From Acanthaster planci (taxonomy: Eukaryota; Echinodermata; Asteroidea; Valvatida; Acanthasteridae), in assembly GCF_001949145.1 (NCBI RefSeq), contig NW_019091362.1, positions 2,237,905-2,283,400 on the forward strand: DNA of 45,496 bases. Direction: 5' to 3'. Each line of letters begins with the position of its first letter. The stretch's first letter is position 1. The notes beneath the pieces were generated by a model. The model did not search any database. It saw only the letters and a program-made list of their open reading frames with translations, and was not told the DNA's origin. The position numbers and the translations under genes were made by a program. Of this stretch, positions 21,611-34,900 are shown piece after piece.

Positions 21611-22511
21611 TTTAGCCAATTTCAGAGATTAATAATGCAAAAAGCGGTCGCTTGTGCGGTATGTTTGATCGTCGACGTCGTGAGAAGATATGAACTGTCA
21701 TAGTCGTCTTGCTCTTACGAGCGATGCATCTTTTATAGGTACATGCTGTGCACAAAACGTTCATTCCAGGCGTCTATAATTCATGACTGCATAGGGCTCA
21801 TCCAGTGTCTTGGGTGACGTCTTTGCTGTACAGCCCACGTCGGATCATTATAGTTATGCATTCTTGTATTAGATACACGGGCGATTTGTAAGCTCACATG
21901 CTCAATATAGCTTTTCATTACGCAATTTAATGCCATGACAAAGATGCCATGCTTCACTGTGCTACTGCAAAGATCTTTTTTCCGTAACTCTTTAAAAGTA
22001 ATTTTGCTGCCCCGAACGCTTCATTTTGGCCTAAACATTACCGCAACCAATCCAGCTTGTAAAAAAGATACCTCAAATGTAAATTGTGTATCACAGGCAT
22101 TGGTCGTAAACACGAAAATACTCTTGTGTAGAGGTATATTATCCCAGCGTTCAACAGATATGCTCATATACTTGCTGCGGACAATCAACATCATTTGCTT
22201 AGGTCAAGACTACATTTCCAAGCTTTGTGAAGTTGGTGTTTTCAGACAATCTGAATTTTCTTCTTTATTCTTAAGATTCTTAGAATGGAACTTTTCTAAG
22301 GAAACTTGACCCGTACCCCAGAAACTTATAAACATAATATTATTTGAACCGTGTTACCTTTTTTCTCATTCTGTTGGAACGCAAAAAATACGCAAAATCA
22401 TATGTAAAGAGTACGAGACGGGTTCACAAAAGAGCCCATAACTTTCAATCGTGCCTAGCAGTTTTATAGGGCCTCTCCTTCCTCCAAAGTAAATTAATGA
22501 CTTTCTATGTG
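21611..22511. other. Spacer between zinc-finger remnant and LDLa gene
   Basis: A 124-codon plus-strand ORF (21935-22309) has no recognisable domain. The opposite strand contains scattered Cys-bearing stretches that could be further zinc-finger debris, but I cannot support that. Confidence 0.45.
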
Positions 22512-22517
22512 TTTAAT
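22512..22517 (-). promoter_or_regulatory. Possible poly(A) signal (ATTAAA) for the LDLa gene
   Basis: On the coding (minus) strand an ATTAAA hexamer lies about 280 bp past the stop codon. No canonical AATAAA is closer; the next is at 22264-22269. Either would give a plausible 3' UTR. Confidence 0.4.
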
Positions 22518-22796
22518 TTAAATATTCAACCTTTTTTGTCTGTAGACCTACTTTTACATTACCATAGGACGTAGGCCAATATTTCTCCACTGAATATGCG
22601 TACATTTTTGCTGTAAAACGCCCAACGATTTTTACCTCAAAAGACAAGCTCTCTAACTGATATCGTCTATATACATACAAAATTAAATAAATTAAAGTGA
22701 AATAAATGTACAACATAGTTTGGGTGAAATCATTTCACAGCCAGATTATATCTTCTGATTCTAGTCTACGCTGAGTGTTTGAGACATAAATTATTT

Positions 22797-22952
22797 TTAG
22801 TCGTCAGGAGGTTCACCGCTTGCGGTTGTGTTGTCAAAATGTGTTTCTCCCAGAGTGATGGAAGTGGTAGGTAATTGTGTGTTTGCTGCGGCAGTCGGAA
22901 AGGTGGACGCGGTGGTTGCATTGAGGTCCTCCACATATTCAGTTGATCCCAC
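22797..22952 (-). CDS. LDLa gene exon 9: Thr/Ser-rich tail and stop
   Basis: Acceptor TGGTATACAG|GTG, phase 0, stop TAA at 22797-22799. It encodes 51 residues rich in Thr, Ser, Ala and Pro, with sequons NATT and NTTA, as in O-glycosylated stalks. The end, EPPDD, is acidic, with no hydrophobic anchor. The phase match with exon 8 supports the join. Confidence 0.8.
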   Translation of the reverse strand: MGSTEYVEDLNATTASTFPTAAANTQLPTTSITLGETHFDNTTASGEPPDD

Positions 22953-25900
22953 CTGTATACCATGGTGAAAGAGAAAATGGATAGGCCTATACACACTACT
23001 GAATAAGAGACGTCTGTGGAAAATTGACGAGTTTCCCTGTAAAGTTCGAAAAGGATGTCGCTCGGGAGTTCGTACGTCGTCTGGGTTCTAGTCATGAACT
23101 CTGTACTCCGATGAATATGTAATCCACTTGTTGAGGAAAACGCACGATTTGGACATACCTGATGTGCCCTCTTTTTAAACCTTTGTTTGCATCGACGGCT
23201 TCAAGATAATGCAATTTAATACGCTCGAGTAAAACCATTTTGTTGCAATGAATTTCTATACAGAAATACCAAGACCAAAAGTCTCCGGTTTCTGGTCAGC
23301 GCGCGCGTCGCCGTAGACCTGTGCGTCGGCAAAATAAAAAAAGTGTTTTATTTGATTTAAAACGATGTCCAAAAGCTGCTAAACTTGTCTAATCGACTGG
23401 AATTCAGTTACTGCGTAATTTTAACGTGTTTTTGATGGGGTACGGTTAAGTAATATGTAAAGAAAAGGAGTGTCTGTAGTTCCCCATACATTTAGTCAGG
23501 CACTCTTTTCCAGATGGCGTCATTTCTGTTGTATACATTCACATCTGGGAACCAGACAAAAGAATTGGTCTTATGTCCTGTGTACATATACCAGCTGGAA
23601 ATGCTTTTAAACAGTAAAAAGTGGGGGGGCAATCTATTTTAGTGTTGGTACCCGTAGTGGCGGGCATTACTTGTGCATGTAGTCGCGATGGCTTTCAAAC
23701 GTTACACGTACATCATTTCCAGAAAAAAGTGAGGGTAAAAAAAAAGCCCCGTCGCTGCAGCACTTCTGATGCCAGCTCCTGACTAGAAACCGGGGACTTT
23801 ATTTGGCCTAAATGTTAAAGTATTTTTCGATGTGTGTATTAATATTATAGCAGCGGCCGCCTTGACTAAAAGCCTTCAGGGAAGCTACCCTTCTCGTAAA
23901 AATGAAGTTTGTGTCAAACGTCAAATCATCGAAGGTAAATTAACTTAATGGATCTTCCGTATAGAATTAATATTTTGCAGTACCTCGTCAATGAAGTGTG
24001 GAACGTAGGTTGAGCAACCTCGTTCTTCGCTGCCGTCATTGCAATGCACCTCTCCATCACATAGCCACTCCTCCCAAATGCACTGTGATCTGTCCTCACA
24101 TTTGACTTTGTGAGCAGGGCACGAGAATGTTGCTGTGTGAGGATCAAAGACGGCAGTGTGAGTGGGCCGTAGAGTTCAATCAAGCTAACAATGATGGCCC
24201 AACTTTATTATTCATTACCTGTTTGATTCGGTTTTTCTCCAGTAAGTAAATTGATTGGTCTCTCTTGTGTTGTTTTGTTTTCACTTTTGCTTTTCAAAAA
24301 ATGGAAAACAAACTGAAGTGCCTTTAGGGCCTTTAGTGAAGTGCCTCTAGGGGCTTTGCAGACGGACGTCATTAAGACGACCCACGAATGAATACTGACC
24401 AAAACAACTAGCATGCATTTGTACATGAGGTCAAGTGTAATTTGTATTATTACATTTATCGAATGATTCTAAGCTGAGATATCTTTGTCTGAAAATAATT
24501 CCTTGACCCAGGTCCTCTAAATGCAGGCTTAGATCCGTCACATTGGCAACCCTCTTTAAGCCTGCCCTTGAATGTGAAAGCCGGGTCTTACAAAACGGAA
24601 AATGTGAAAAGGGTCCAAGCGTCATAAAATCAGGCATCCAAAAAGGAAACCGGGTGGCATTTTTTCTGTCAGTGCGCACAAACGGGGTTGATGTGACACA
24701 CGCACGCACGCGCAGAACTTGCACTTCTGCACTGGCGCTAACACCAAACCGGCCCGTCACGCCCTCAAACTACAAGCAAGCCGAGTGATGGAGAGAGCGT
24801 TGCATAGCCTTTTAGTTTGGTATGGCCCCATAGACTCACCGCAGCCCCACTCGTCGCTGCCATCATCACAGGCGGAAATACCGTCACAGCGAAGGTTTGC
24901 AAGGTAACATTTGGAGCCGTCTGCGCAAGGCTCATGTTGGCAATGCCACGCGGGTGCTACTGGAGACGAGTTATTCAAAGATCCTGACGAAAGAACATGG
25001 AGAAATCAATTATTAAAGGTGAATTTGGTTGTCTGGTTAACATTCACCCCCAAGAATGCATGTTAAATTGAACTCCTTTTAATGTAGCCTAACCAAAATA
25101 ATACCTTTGAACCAAGCCGACCAACGATATTATTCAATTAATATCAAAGTAACTGTTAATTGAATGACTACAAATATTGCTCATTGCTATCCCAACATAT
25201 TTACTGACTTATTTCAGAATGTAAAGAGCCTTAAAATGTAAAACAGGACGGAAAGCGGGAGCAACATTTCTCAGCGCAGATCTCAGAGCTTGCTTGGTGT
25301 AAAAGACCAGAGCAAAAATACATGAAACAGCTGCTATTGGATCAGCCCACACGCTTGCAGTGGTCAACTGGGACCAGCCAAAATGAATATGTTGCTGGTC
25401 GAAATAGGTCAAAATGTTAATTTCCCTTATTGTGGCAAATCATCCCCTAAAATGTTGGTCATATTTGATTCAACGCAATTAATTGTCGATTTCTGTAAAA
25501 AAAAAAAAAACACTGCTCGCTATGGCTGATTAATGTGACAAACAAATTCGGTTCAAGGCAAGTCGTACGGAACAACTAGAAAAAGTCCCATGCATAGCCA
25601 ATGGACCGTTGTGGATTGAAATGACTGACCGTTATTCCCCTCTTGGATCGGGCAGTCTGCTTCATCGCTTCCGTCCACGCACTGGACAATACCGTCACAC
25701 TGCTTCGATGTGCTGAAGCATTGTAGGCCGTTGGCACACTTCTTGAATCCATGCCCGCAGTGAAATGTGGCTAAAGATTAATTCAAAAGGAATATTGACG
25801 AGAGCATGAGAAATACAAGTGGATTTCTTCCATGTCTGCATGGGGTGTTTCAGCACCGCAGTTAATAAACGAGACTCTCAAAACAAAAATGCTAACATTC

Positions 25901-28900
25901 AAAACGAGGGAAAAATGCATTATCGTATTATGTAATATAATATTCCGTGTTCATAAGCGAGCCTCTTCTCAAAACCACACATACTCAAGAAAGAGATTGA
26001 TACATGGTGTCACCGCAATCGTTTTACTCATCTAGTTATTATAATTGTGAGTGATCACAGGCATATACAACCATGACCTATTATGCATATTTTTATGGAA
26101 CACTTGGCTAAGGGAATAAGTAAAACAATTATACTACGTCAGTATGCATCAGTGCGTAGCCACTTACAACAGTTGTGTTCATCGGAGCCGTCAGCACAGT
26201 CGATGATCGCGTCACAGGTGTAGTCTTCTCTGTAGCACTGTTCCTTATCGGCACACTTTACTTGGTTAACACCGAGACACGGTCTGTGTCCTTCACGATA
26301 CAGGTTTATAAAGGAAATTGGGAAACAAACTTAGCACTTGGCCGTCGTAGAGGAAAACCCGGTTTTGATCATAATTAAGTAAACGGATACCAAACTCTAC
26401 TTAAAAAACTGGATGGACCGACATGGAAATCTGATAGCAATACAGAGGGAATAAAACGTTGAAGGCTCATTCTGAAGTATTAGGTAGCGCATGACATTTC
26501 GAAGCCTCTTGTCAGACATATGCCGACGTGACTGTTTGCTTATTATCATATTATATAATATGGGTGCCAGGCTAATAAATGCAACTTAGTAACGAGTTGA
26601 ATCGAGCGTTTTGCCCTTGAATGAAACAAACTTAAGGCTACCGATTTGGGGAGTAAATTAAATTAAAGTCTTTTCCAAAGTGAAACAGACTTTCAAGGGA
26701 GAGAGAGACACTATACCCTCTTTGATACCGTTTCGTGGACGTCCTGAATACTTATCCTTTTCCCTATCCACTACACTACGCAGACTAACTCGATCGAGCA
26801 TCCTTTTTGAATAAATTACCGGAAACCTTCGCACAGTGATATTTTGTTTTGAACGCCTCGTTTAATAAGAACGGTGGGTAGTCGGCTGGAGTATGTGCAA
26901 AAAAGGTGCTTCCTATTTTCTATGTACGCCTGCGTTCTGAAAAACAAAAGGTTATGAAACAAAAGGAATTTCCTATTTTCCCCAAAAAGAGAACACTTTT
27001 GTATTGTTTGAGTCATGCCCTGACCTTTTAAGGATTCATGCAATGAATTTTCTTAGACTCATTTTTTGTGCATCTTCATACTCCTCTTCAAATGTAAAAG
27101 AAAATCTGTTTGAAATCCTTTTAGAGTTAAGTGTATCGAGATTATGTCTTGCTGAGGTCTTACAGGCTCTTCTTTGTTATTTTAATATCGTTACAATGTT
27201 ACAATAGCGTACACCAGAGGAAGAAAGAAATACCCTCTAATGTGACGTCATACGCATAAGGTTTATTTCAAAAGTGTACTTTTATCAGCATTAAAAATTG
27301 TCTCAGCTTTGCCGGACAAGTGAGGGTGTGTGCTGTGATGTGACCCAGGGAAGACACTGTTCAGTTTACATGTTTTTATGTTCATTGAAAAAACTTCTGA
27401 GAAAATGTTGCTAAGTGACTTCTTGCCTTGTACATGTAATCAACCGACAATTGATTACCAAAGAAACTGAACTTGATGACAGGAAAAAATATATAAAAAA
27501 GATTCCAGTATTTCAGTGCAACACGGAGATTCATTGCCGGGGATGACATCATAGTTTTGCTCATGAATATGGAAATTCATATTGGCATAAAACCAGACAG
27601 GCCTAAGAATAGAAAGCCTGCACGGAGTGCCCTCACAGAGGACATATTTTGTTATCTAGATGACAATGAAATACTAATGGTCGAGTTCAGGAGGCCTGCT
27701 CTTGACACGAGTTTCTTGTACTCGCGCTCAAACGGCGGGAACATGACCTAAGATCACTGTTCTCGGAACAGGTTCAAACACCACCTCCTCGTCAGGGTTT
27801 TAAGGAACGCACGGAAAAACTCTTGAGATTTTGATTATTGAACTGCCGCAAAAAAATTGCAAGATGGCTCACAATGCCAGAGACGATTAGGAGTTTTGCA
27901 AAATTACTATCAAAAAGCTTCCACAAGTCAGAAATGAATGTTTCTTTTTAAATAGAAAAGAATTCATCCCAGTTATCCAATCATTAATTCTCGAAGAACG
28001 TACATGGACGCCGCCATTATGATGCATGTTGCTTGCCACTTACTAACTAAACCAGCGACAACCGGTTGTACGTTCTTGGCGCTCTCGCTGCCGACCCTCG
28101 AACAACAAATCGAGCTGTTCGCGAACATACGAGAACAAGCCGCCCGAAATCAGCCGTAGTGTTTACTCAAGCATATAACACAGGAATCCGTGGGAGTGCT
28201 CCACGCAGGCCCTCTGTACCCTTGAAACTAGCAAGTCAACAGTTGAAATTTGAGACCACAAAGTACATTTTCATGTGCTGTAGTGAAATAAATGGATTGT
28301 CTCCTATAGGAGTGTACTAATATTTCCCTTCATAAGGGTCACCCGTTTTAGTTACCACAATTTTTCTCATCAGAACCATCTCGGCAATCCACCCAGCCGT
28401 CACACGTATGAGCCCCATTGTAGCATTGCCACCCGTCTTCGCACTTAATGTAGCCGGCTGCAGGGCAGAGGATCGAGGCTGCAATGGACAACAAACAATA
28501 AACTGGATTTGGGGGTGGGGGGTTATAGGGTCTGCTTTTTTGACGTCACCGTCGTGCGTTTCGTACAATTTGTGGCTGTTAAAACTATAGTTTACTGTCA
28601 GTACAAAAGTAAACGAATAATTCCAGCAGTGTTAAAAAGAAAACCTACGCAGCTATCAGATTACAAAATACAACCCTACTTAAAATTAATCGGAGAAATG
28701 TCCATTTTGAACGAATTACAAGTAAAAGCGAAACCCAATCAAAAAGTGATTTTTCTGTAACTTTATTCCCCAGTTGAGCGCGTTGGACTTGAATTGTCTG
28801 CATGGGTAAAAGATGAGTAAGTGTATTTTCTGCCATCTCTACAACCTTTCCTCTCTTCTTTCCACGGCAAAAGAATCTACAAAAATCCAATCTACAATTC

Positions 28901-31900
28901 TTTCCCCAAGTGGTCTACTGACATTCGCTGAAACGCAAATCACGGCGACTTCAGCCATGTTTTTATCGGCAGTAAACTTGAAATATGGCCTCTGTAGTAA
29001 ACTCTTTGTGGTGCACTGAATTTTGAATTGCCCGTTGTATTTGTTCAGTCTAACTGGCCCATCTGTTACAGTATTTCCTCTATTTCTTTAGATGTGTGCA
29101 AAGACAACGCAGCAGTTTGTCCCTGCTTACCACAGTTAAGCTCGTCAGATGCATCCAAGCAATCAGGGTGACCGTCACACGTGTAACGAATGTCGTAGCA
29201 CTTCTCCTGGAGGGCGCACTTTTTGAACCCCACTGAGCAGTTTGGGGCGCGAGTGGACAGCCCTGCAACACGTAATCCGTAAATGAGCTTCTGAACGCAG
29301 TTGCTGAACTGCTCCAGCTCGTTGTTGGGGACGCGCTCAGCAGTGGGATAGCCGGCGACCCGCCGGTCGCCGGAAATCCAGGCGGCTACCTGCCTGTTGG
29401 GAAATTCTGGAGAAAACGAAGAGGAGAGAAAAAAGGAGGGGCAAGGGAAGGGAAGACCATGCTTAGTACTGTACATGCACGGTTAATGGAAAACGATCAC
29501 AAAGGTAGTCCGGGAGGAAATCAGACGAACCCAGCCACATATTTGATTACCGTGCATGTGAGCGTTTGGGGAAATCTATCCGGCTGCAAGGCCATGCAGA
29601 AGAACGATGCCATACCACTGTTAGTACATCATATGCTTCGTGCAGTGTGCATATTCAGACATCGAGTCTACATTTTTTCTTTCCATATTACCTGCCACCT
29701 TTCCAATGAGTGTTTTTTCATGATGAAAATACATTCAATCTTTCACCAGAATTTTCACTTGAAAGATGTATTGTTCAAATAGGTTAATGCATGTGTGTTA
29801 CCGATCGTACCGCCACCTCTGCGGTCTCTGTACTTTAAACCTTTGAATTTGTGTAACTGCGTATAATCAAATACTGCTCACAGCAAAGACCATCCCCCAC
29901 TCTGCACTTTCCTTGATAGATATGACTATCAGAATCGCAGTTTAGCCGCCCGCACACCAAGTTATACGCGACCCCCTTCGTATGCCACAAAATGTGAGTG
30001 GTAAGAGCGGATCGTCTGAGCACGCACTTTGCACGGGATCGCGGCTTGTCTGACATCCCTTTTGAATAAGACGCCCAGTCGGTCCGGTTCAATTAAAAAG
30101 GGATCATTTGCCTGTCCACAGAATGGAATGCCTCGTGGCACAATTCCCACCAACTGCATGCACCACAGTTACTGAACCAGCCAGCTTACTGGTACAGCGT
30201 CAGCATTAAACGATGCCTTTTGTACTTTATAGGAGAGCTAGTGCTCGAGGATGACAAGACAAAGATGCGCATGCTCAGTCAGTCTGGTTTTTGTTTTGTT
30301 TTCAAAATGCAACTGGACTTAATTCCGAGCCGTAAAATGTTCACATAGCCTGACAAGTAAGTATGGCACTGATTAAATGAGCAGTGAATGCAGCATGTGC
30401 CATCATGCATTAACATCATCTTCACTAAAAGAACCTGTTGAAAAAGTTTCGCTTGTCGTGAAAAAAATATAACGCAGTCTTCTTTCTCTAGAATATATAA
30501 CTGCACTGCGCTTCCGTAGTTTTCCCTAAAGTCGGCAGGGTTATCCCATTCAAAAACTAGAGTGATAATTGATGGGAAATCATCCACGGCTGTCCTCGAG
30601 AAAGGACATTTGCGAGATCCATGTTTATAATGCAGTTAACTTTAAAAAAAAAAAAAAGGTGGAGAAACAAGAAATCCACACCTCAAGGCGGGCCATCCGT
30701 AAGAACATCGAAGGGTAAACGGCACAACCACCGAGGAATACAACACTTAAATGTTGGTGGGTTGGGTGCCCACGAGAAACTCTAGCATGTATGGCCACAC
30801 CTTCCATCCCATCAGAGTGTCTGAAATTGCCAGAGGCTCCAAATGCATGTTTGTGTTGAACGTTTCTAAGTTCCCCCAAAAGGACTCTACTCTGCAAGTT
30901 ATGTGTGCTTGGGCTTTGCGGTTGAAACTTCACTGGTTGAAATGAAAATGTAGTGTAGAGTGCTTTTCAAGACCGAAGTAGCTGTTAATGCTTCTTTTAG
31001 ACAATATTTCAATTTTTCAGCCCCAGCAGTACCCGTGAAGTTCCGGATAACACTCTTTAACCCAGGAACCGATTTGACTAAAGGCAAATTTACAAGAACA
31101 GAAGACGAGGCCTCTCGGAAAGGCCAAAGAGGTCTGCATCTGAGCCGAAGAATCTTTGTTCCAGTGGCATCAACACCAAAATATATACATAAAATCTAGA
31201 CAAGTCAATGGACGACAAAAGTTCAAATCCAATCGATACAGTGAAATGTTTCCCGCTTTGAATCTGTTAGTTGCTAATTGTGTTAACTTGTGCTTACCGC
31301 ATTCATCCTCATCTGTCCCTTGAAGGCAGTCTGGTTCCCCGTTACACTGTAGCGTTTCGGGTATGCAACTTCCATCGTCGCAGCGGAACTCATTCGACTC
31401 GCATTCAGCGCTGCGTTTGGTTGTGCTCGTGCGACCCTTTCCTGATGAAAACAAATTAATGTTATCGTTGTAAACGAGGTTTTTATTTCAGTTGAAGTTC
31501 CATTGGTTTCCAATAGACTACCGAAGTGTGACGTCACTGTGAACAAGAAAGTGCAGTGCAAACGAATGGAGTACGCGCGCGTGTTGGTTCACGCGCTGGT
31601 TCTCGCGCTGATTCTCGCGCCAATGCCTTTTACACGCTAATTGTGCGCGTGACGTATTCACTTTGGTACTCTATCGCACTCCATTCGTTTGCACGGGAAT
31701 TTCTGGTTCACAGTGACGTCACACTTCGGTACTCTATGGCCAGCGGTACGTAAATGCTAGCATGACCAATGCATTTTTAAAAGATATCCAATAAAGGTGG
31801 CATTTACTTTGGTTTACTGACTTCATGATCCTGAATAGTCTTGATGAATGGGTCAAATAGCTGCCACAGGCTCTGTAGAAGAGATCGTGACAATCCATAT

Positions 31901-34900
31901 CAGGGAAAGTAATGATGATGTTGGAACTCTGAATACAGATGCCTACCATCAAGACGTTTGACATTGGTTTTGTGTTGATTCAAGCATCAATAAATTTTAA
32001 ACTTTCAGGCGGGACGTGCGGGTTGGAAAACAGTAAACCTGGAATCCTTAATTATCGCAAATAAAAACGAAAGTTCCCGATGACGGTGTTAAAGTTCTGG
32101 TCACTGTGGAGATCTTACAGTTCATTCCAACGACATCGTTGACTGTTCACATGTTCAAGGCATTTCTTGGATCTTAGAATCTTTGTAACCTTCGATTTTT
32201 AAGAATTGGCGTAAATTTACTTCTTTTAAGGCCACTTTTTTATCTAAAATACTGATTCCAAATGTACCAAAATGGATATTAGTTCAGACATGACAGGTTT
32301 AAGGCTGCACACTCTACTCCAACCCACTTGAAAATTCATTTTCCCGATTCCCCTCAGAAATGTTTAAATGTCATCTTCTATTACCTTCTAATTTCTGTTA
32401 AAGAAGAAGACGCTATTAGTCCACTGACTTGTGGCACGAAACTGCAACCAGACGAGCTGGGAGGTTAGGATAACAAACCCACAGCAAGGAGGTTCTCGCC
32501 TCTCGGCAGTGCCCCATGAAATGGCTGTCTTTTGAAAACTAGCAGAAGTTAGTACCGTGGGCATTGATGAGGCCAGAAAATGCCCTCGTTTACTCCCCTG
32601 TGTCCCCAGCCCGGGCTTGCCAGTCAGACGTGATAAACTACTTCAACGCTGCCTCTTTTGTTGAGAACAAAAAGAAATCACAGAAAAGGGAAATCGAAAA
32701 TGTCGTTTTCTCAGTTTTGTCAGCGCACTAGCCTGCATATCATCATCTCGGGGACGCGTCGGACGGTTCCACGGAGACCTTTCGACAACATTGTCTGTGG
32801 GCTCGCGGAAATGGCACAATTAACGAGTGAGCGCGCGGGTTCTCTACCTCTCTCCGAGTCCCTTTCTCCGGCATGGCATAAATTTAATTTGACACCTTGT
32901 TGCCGACGGTTTGGATCACATTATTAAGCCTGCCTTCTCTTCTGGAGGGGGAGGACAGTGTCAGGAGTTGACGGTTTTCTACGCCTGGCGTTGGCTAGAC
33001 TTTGTTGGGATATACATCGAAACTCGGGGGAAATTGAGCTGAGTGGATGGAACGTCCTGACAAGGTAAATCTGGCGATTAGTGTGGCCGTTCCCCTGGTT
33101 TATACTTTACTTTGTAACAACAACCTGTTGAGGAGAACACATAAAGTCATCAATCGCGGCGACGTTTTGCACAGAAAGCCCTTCATTTCGACGCCAAAGT
33201 TAACAAACAACCGGCCAAATGAATACTTGTGCTGTTTCTTCGCTTGTCATCTGTACCCCGCCGTCCCACATTGCCAACTCGACTGTCATTTGTATGACTA
33301 TACTGTGCCGACGGTGAACGGCAGAAATCACCCTCAGATCGGTCACAAACTTGAGGGATTTTGATACTGTTCGAAAATTGATCTCTTCAGTTAAAGTATG
33401 ACAGAACTGCTTAGGCCTATGGAGGGAGAAAGAACACATCGAGGACCTAAGATGTAGGTATCTGCTTTGGTGACGCAACAAATCCAAGTACAAAAAGCAC
33501 TAGGTCATATGGGTTCGTGTCGTGTATTAACCATCCATGTCAATATTGAACTATTGGCACGATATTCAACGGAGTTGAAAGCAGAGAACGGAGTAGTGAA
33601 TATTGCCTATGCGCAGTGGCATGACCGCGGCAAAATTTCTATGTCGTTTTCAGTGCGATCAATAAGATCAAGCATCATGGACACCATTTGCCCTAGATAA
33701 CGTCAGCAGCTTGCACTTCGTATTGTGTAATACTGTGGAAAGGTTGATGCCCGTTTCATTGGTGCGGGGCGAGGGATTCGTTTAATCGGGGTGCGTTTGT
33801 CTAAACTGACATGCAGGTCTTAGCTGACATGGATACCTAGCGCATTGAAGAATCAATCCTAGCAAAGTGAAATAATGCATCCAGTTATGACGACATTATC
33901 AGAATGAGAGCTGTTAGGCTTTAGCAGTTACCAGCGTCAAACCTCCATGGAAGTTGCGAACTCTGGCAAAAGTTCACCGAAATGCACCCCAACGTAGCCA
34001 CTGTCCACAAACCTACACATGTACACATTCTCATAAACGATAAATTGTCAGGCTCGCGAAAGTATTTCGACCCGCGATCAGTTTTACGTTTATTTCTAGA
34101 GAACTGCTGGAAGCATGCCAGATGCAAGGTACGTTTTGGGGGCGCGTTGTGTGGACATTGCGTTCATGCGCTCAACTTTCACTGACACAAAATCGCCCCG
34201 GTGCTATTTTGACGGATACGCAACGCTTGGCGTAAGTGTGGACACGCATATGGATAGGCGCTTTTAGGCCGTTACAAACAAAACGGGATATTTATGGCGT
34301 TGGGAAATAGTTACTGTTTACGTTGTTATTTTGTGTCGTGGTTCCATCTGATTAAGTAACGGATATACAAATCTCACTTCACAGTGAAGTAGCAGATAAT
34401 AAGGCTATGGGAGCAATGAAACGGCGATGAGATGGAAAACTCTTCCGAGCCGCAACTGTCCCAAGTTGTTTCCCTCATGCTCCCAATGCGTATAAATGGG
34501 CATTTGCGAGCTAGAGCAAAGTGTTGGGGAATATTGTTGAACAGGCATTTTTGTGGATTGGATTTTTGCTCTAGAACTCAAAGGTATTTGTCCAAAGGTG
34601 AGACCCCCGTGGAAATACCCACACCATCCGGGACAAAACCCAAATAAGTAAATTCACTGACACAGTTTCCAATCTCAACCTGTACAGTCTGGCGTTTATG
34701 TAATTGTACTTCGAGAGTAAGTTTGCCTTTGTGTCGATGAAGCCTGGTTAACTTCAACCTCTCTCTTGTTAGAAGGATAGACTTTGATTAGTTGTGAGTG
34801 ATAGCGACTTCGTCAGATCATCAATAATTAACAGCAGCGTGGGAACCTATAGTTAGTTCGTTGATTGTTTCATCATTATTGAAATGCAAAATTCAACCTT

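Noticed and set aside
21935-22309. 124-codon plus-strand ORF
   Set aside because: No domain, no splice or start context; it lies in the spacer next to the zinc-finger debris on the other strand.
29835-30159. Cys-containing minus-strand ORFs in LDLa intron 2, considered as another module
   Set aside because: The Cys spacing does not fit LDLa or another family I know, and a nearby AACTGTG|GT resembling an LDLa exon end has an in-frame stop just upstream.
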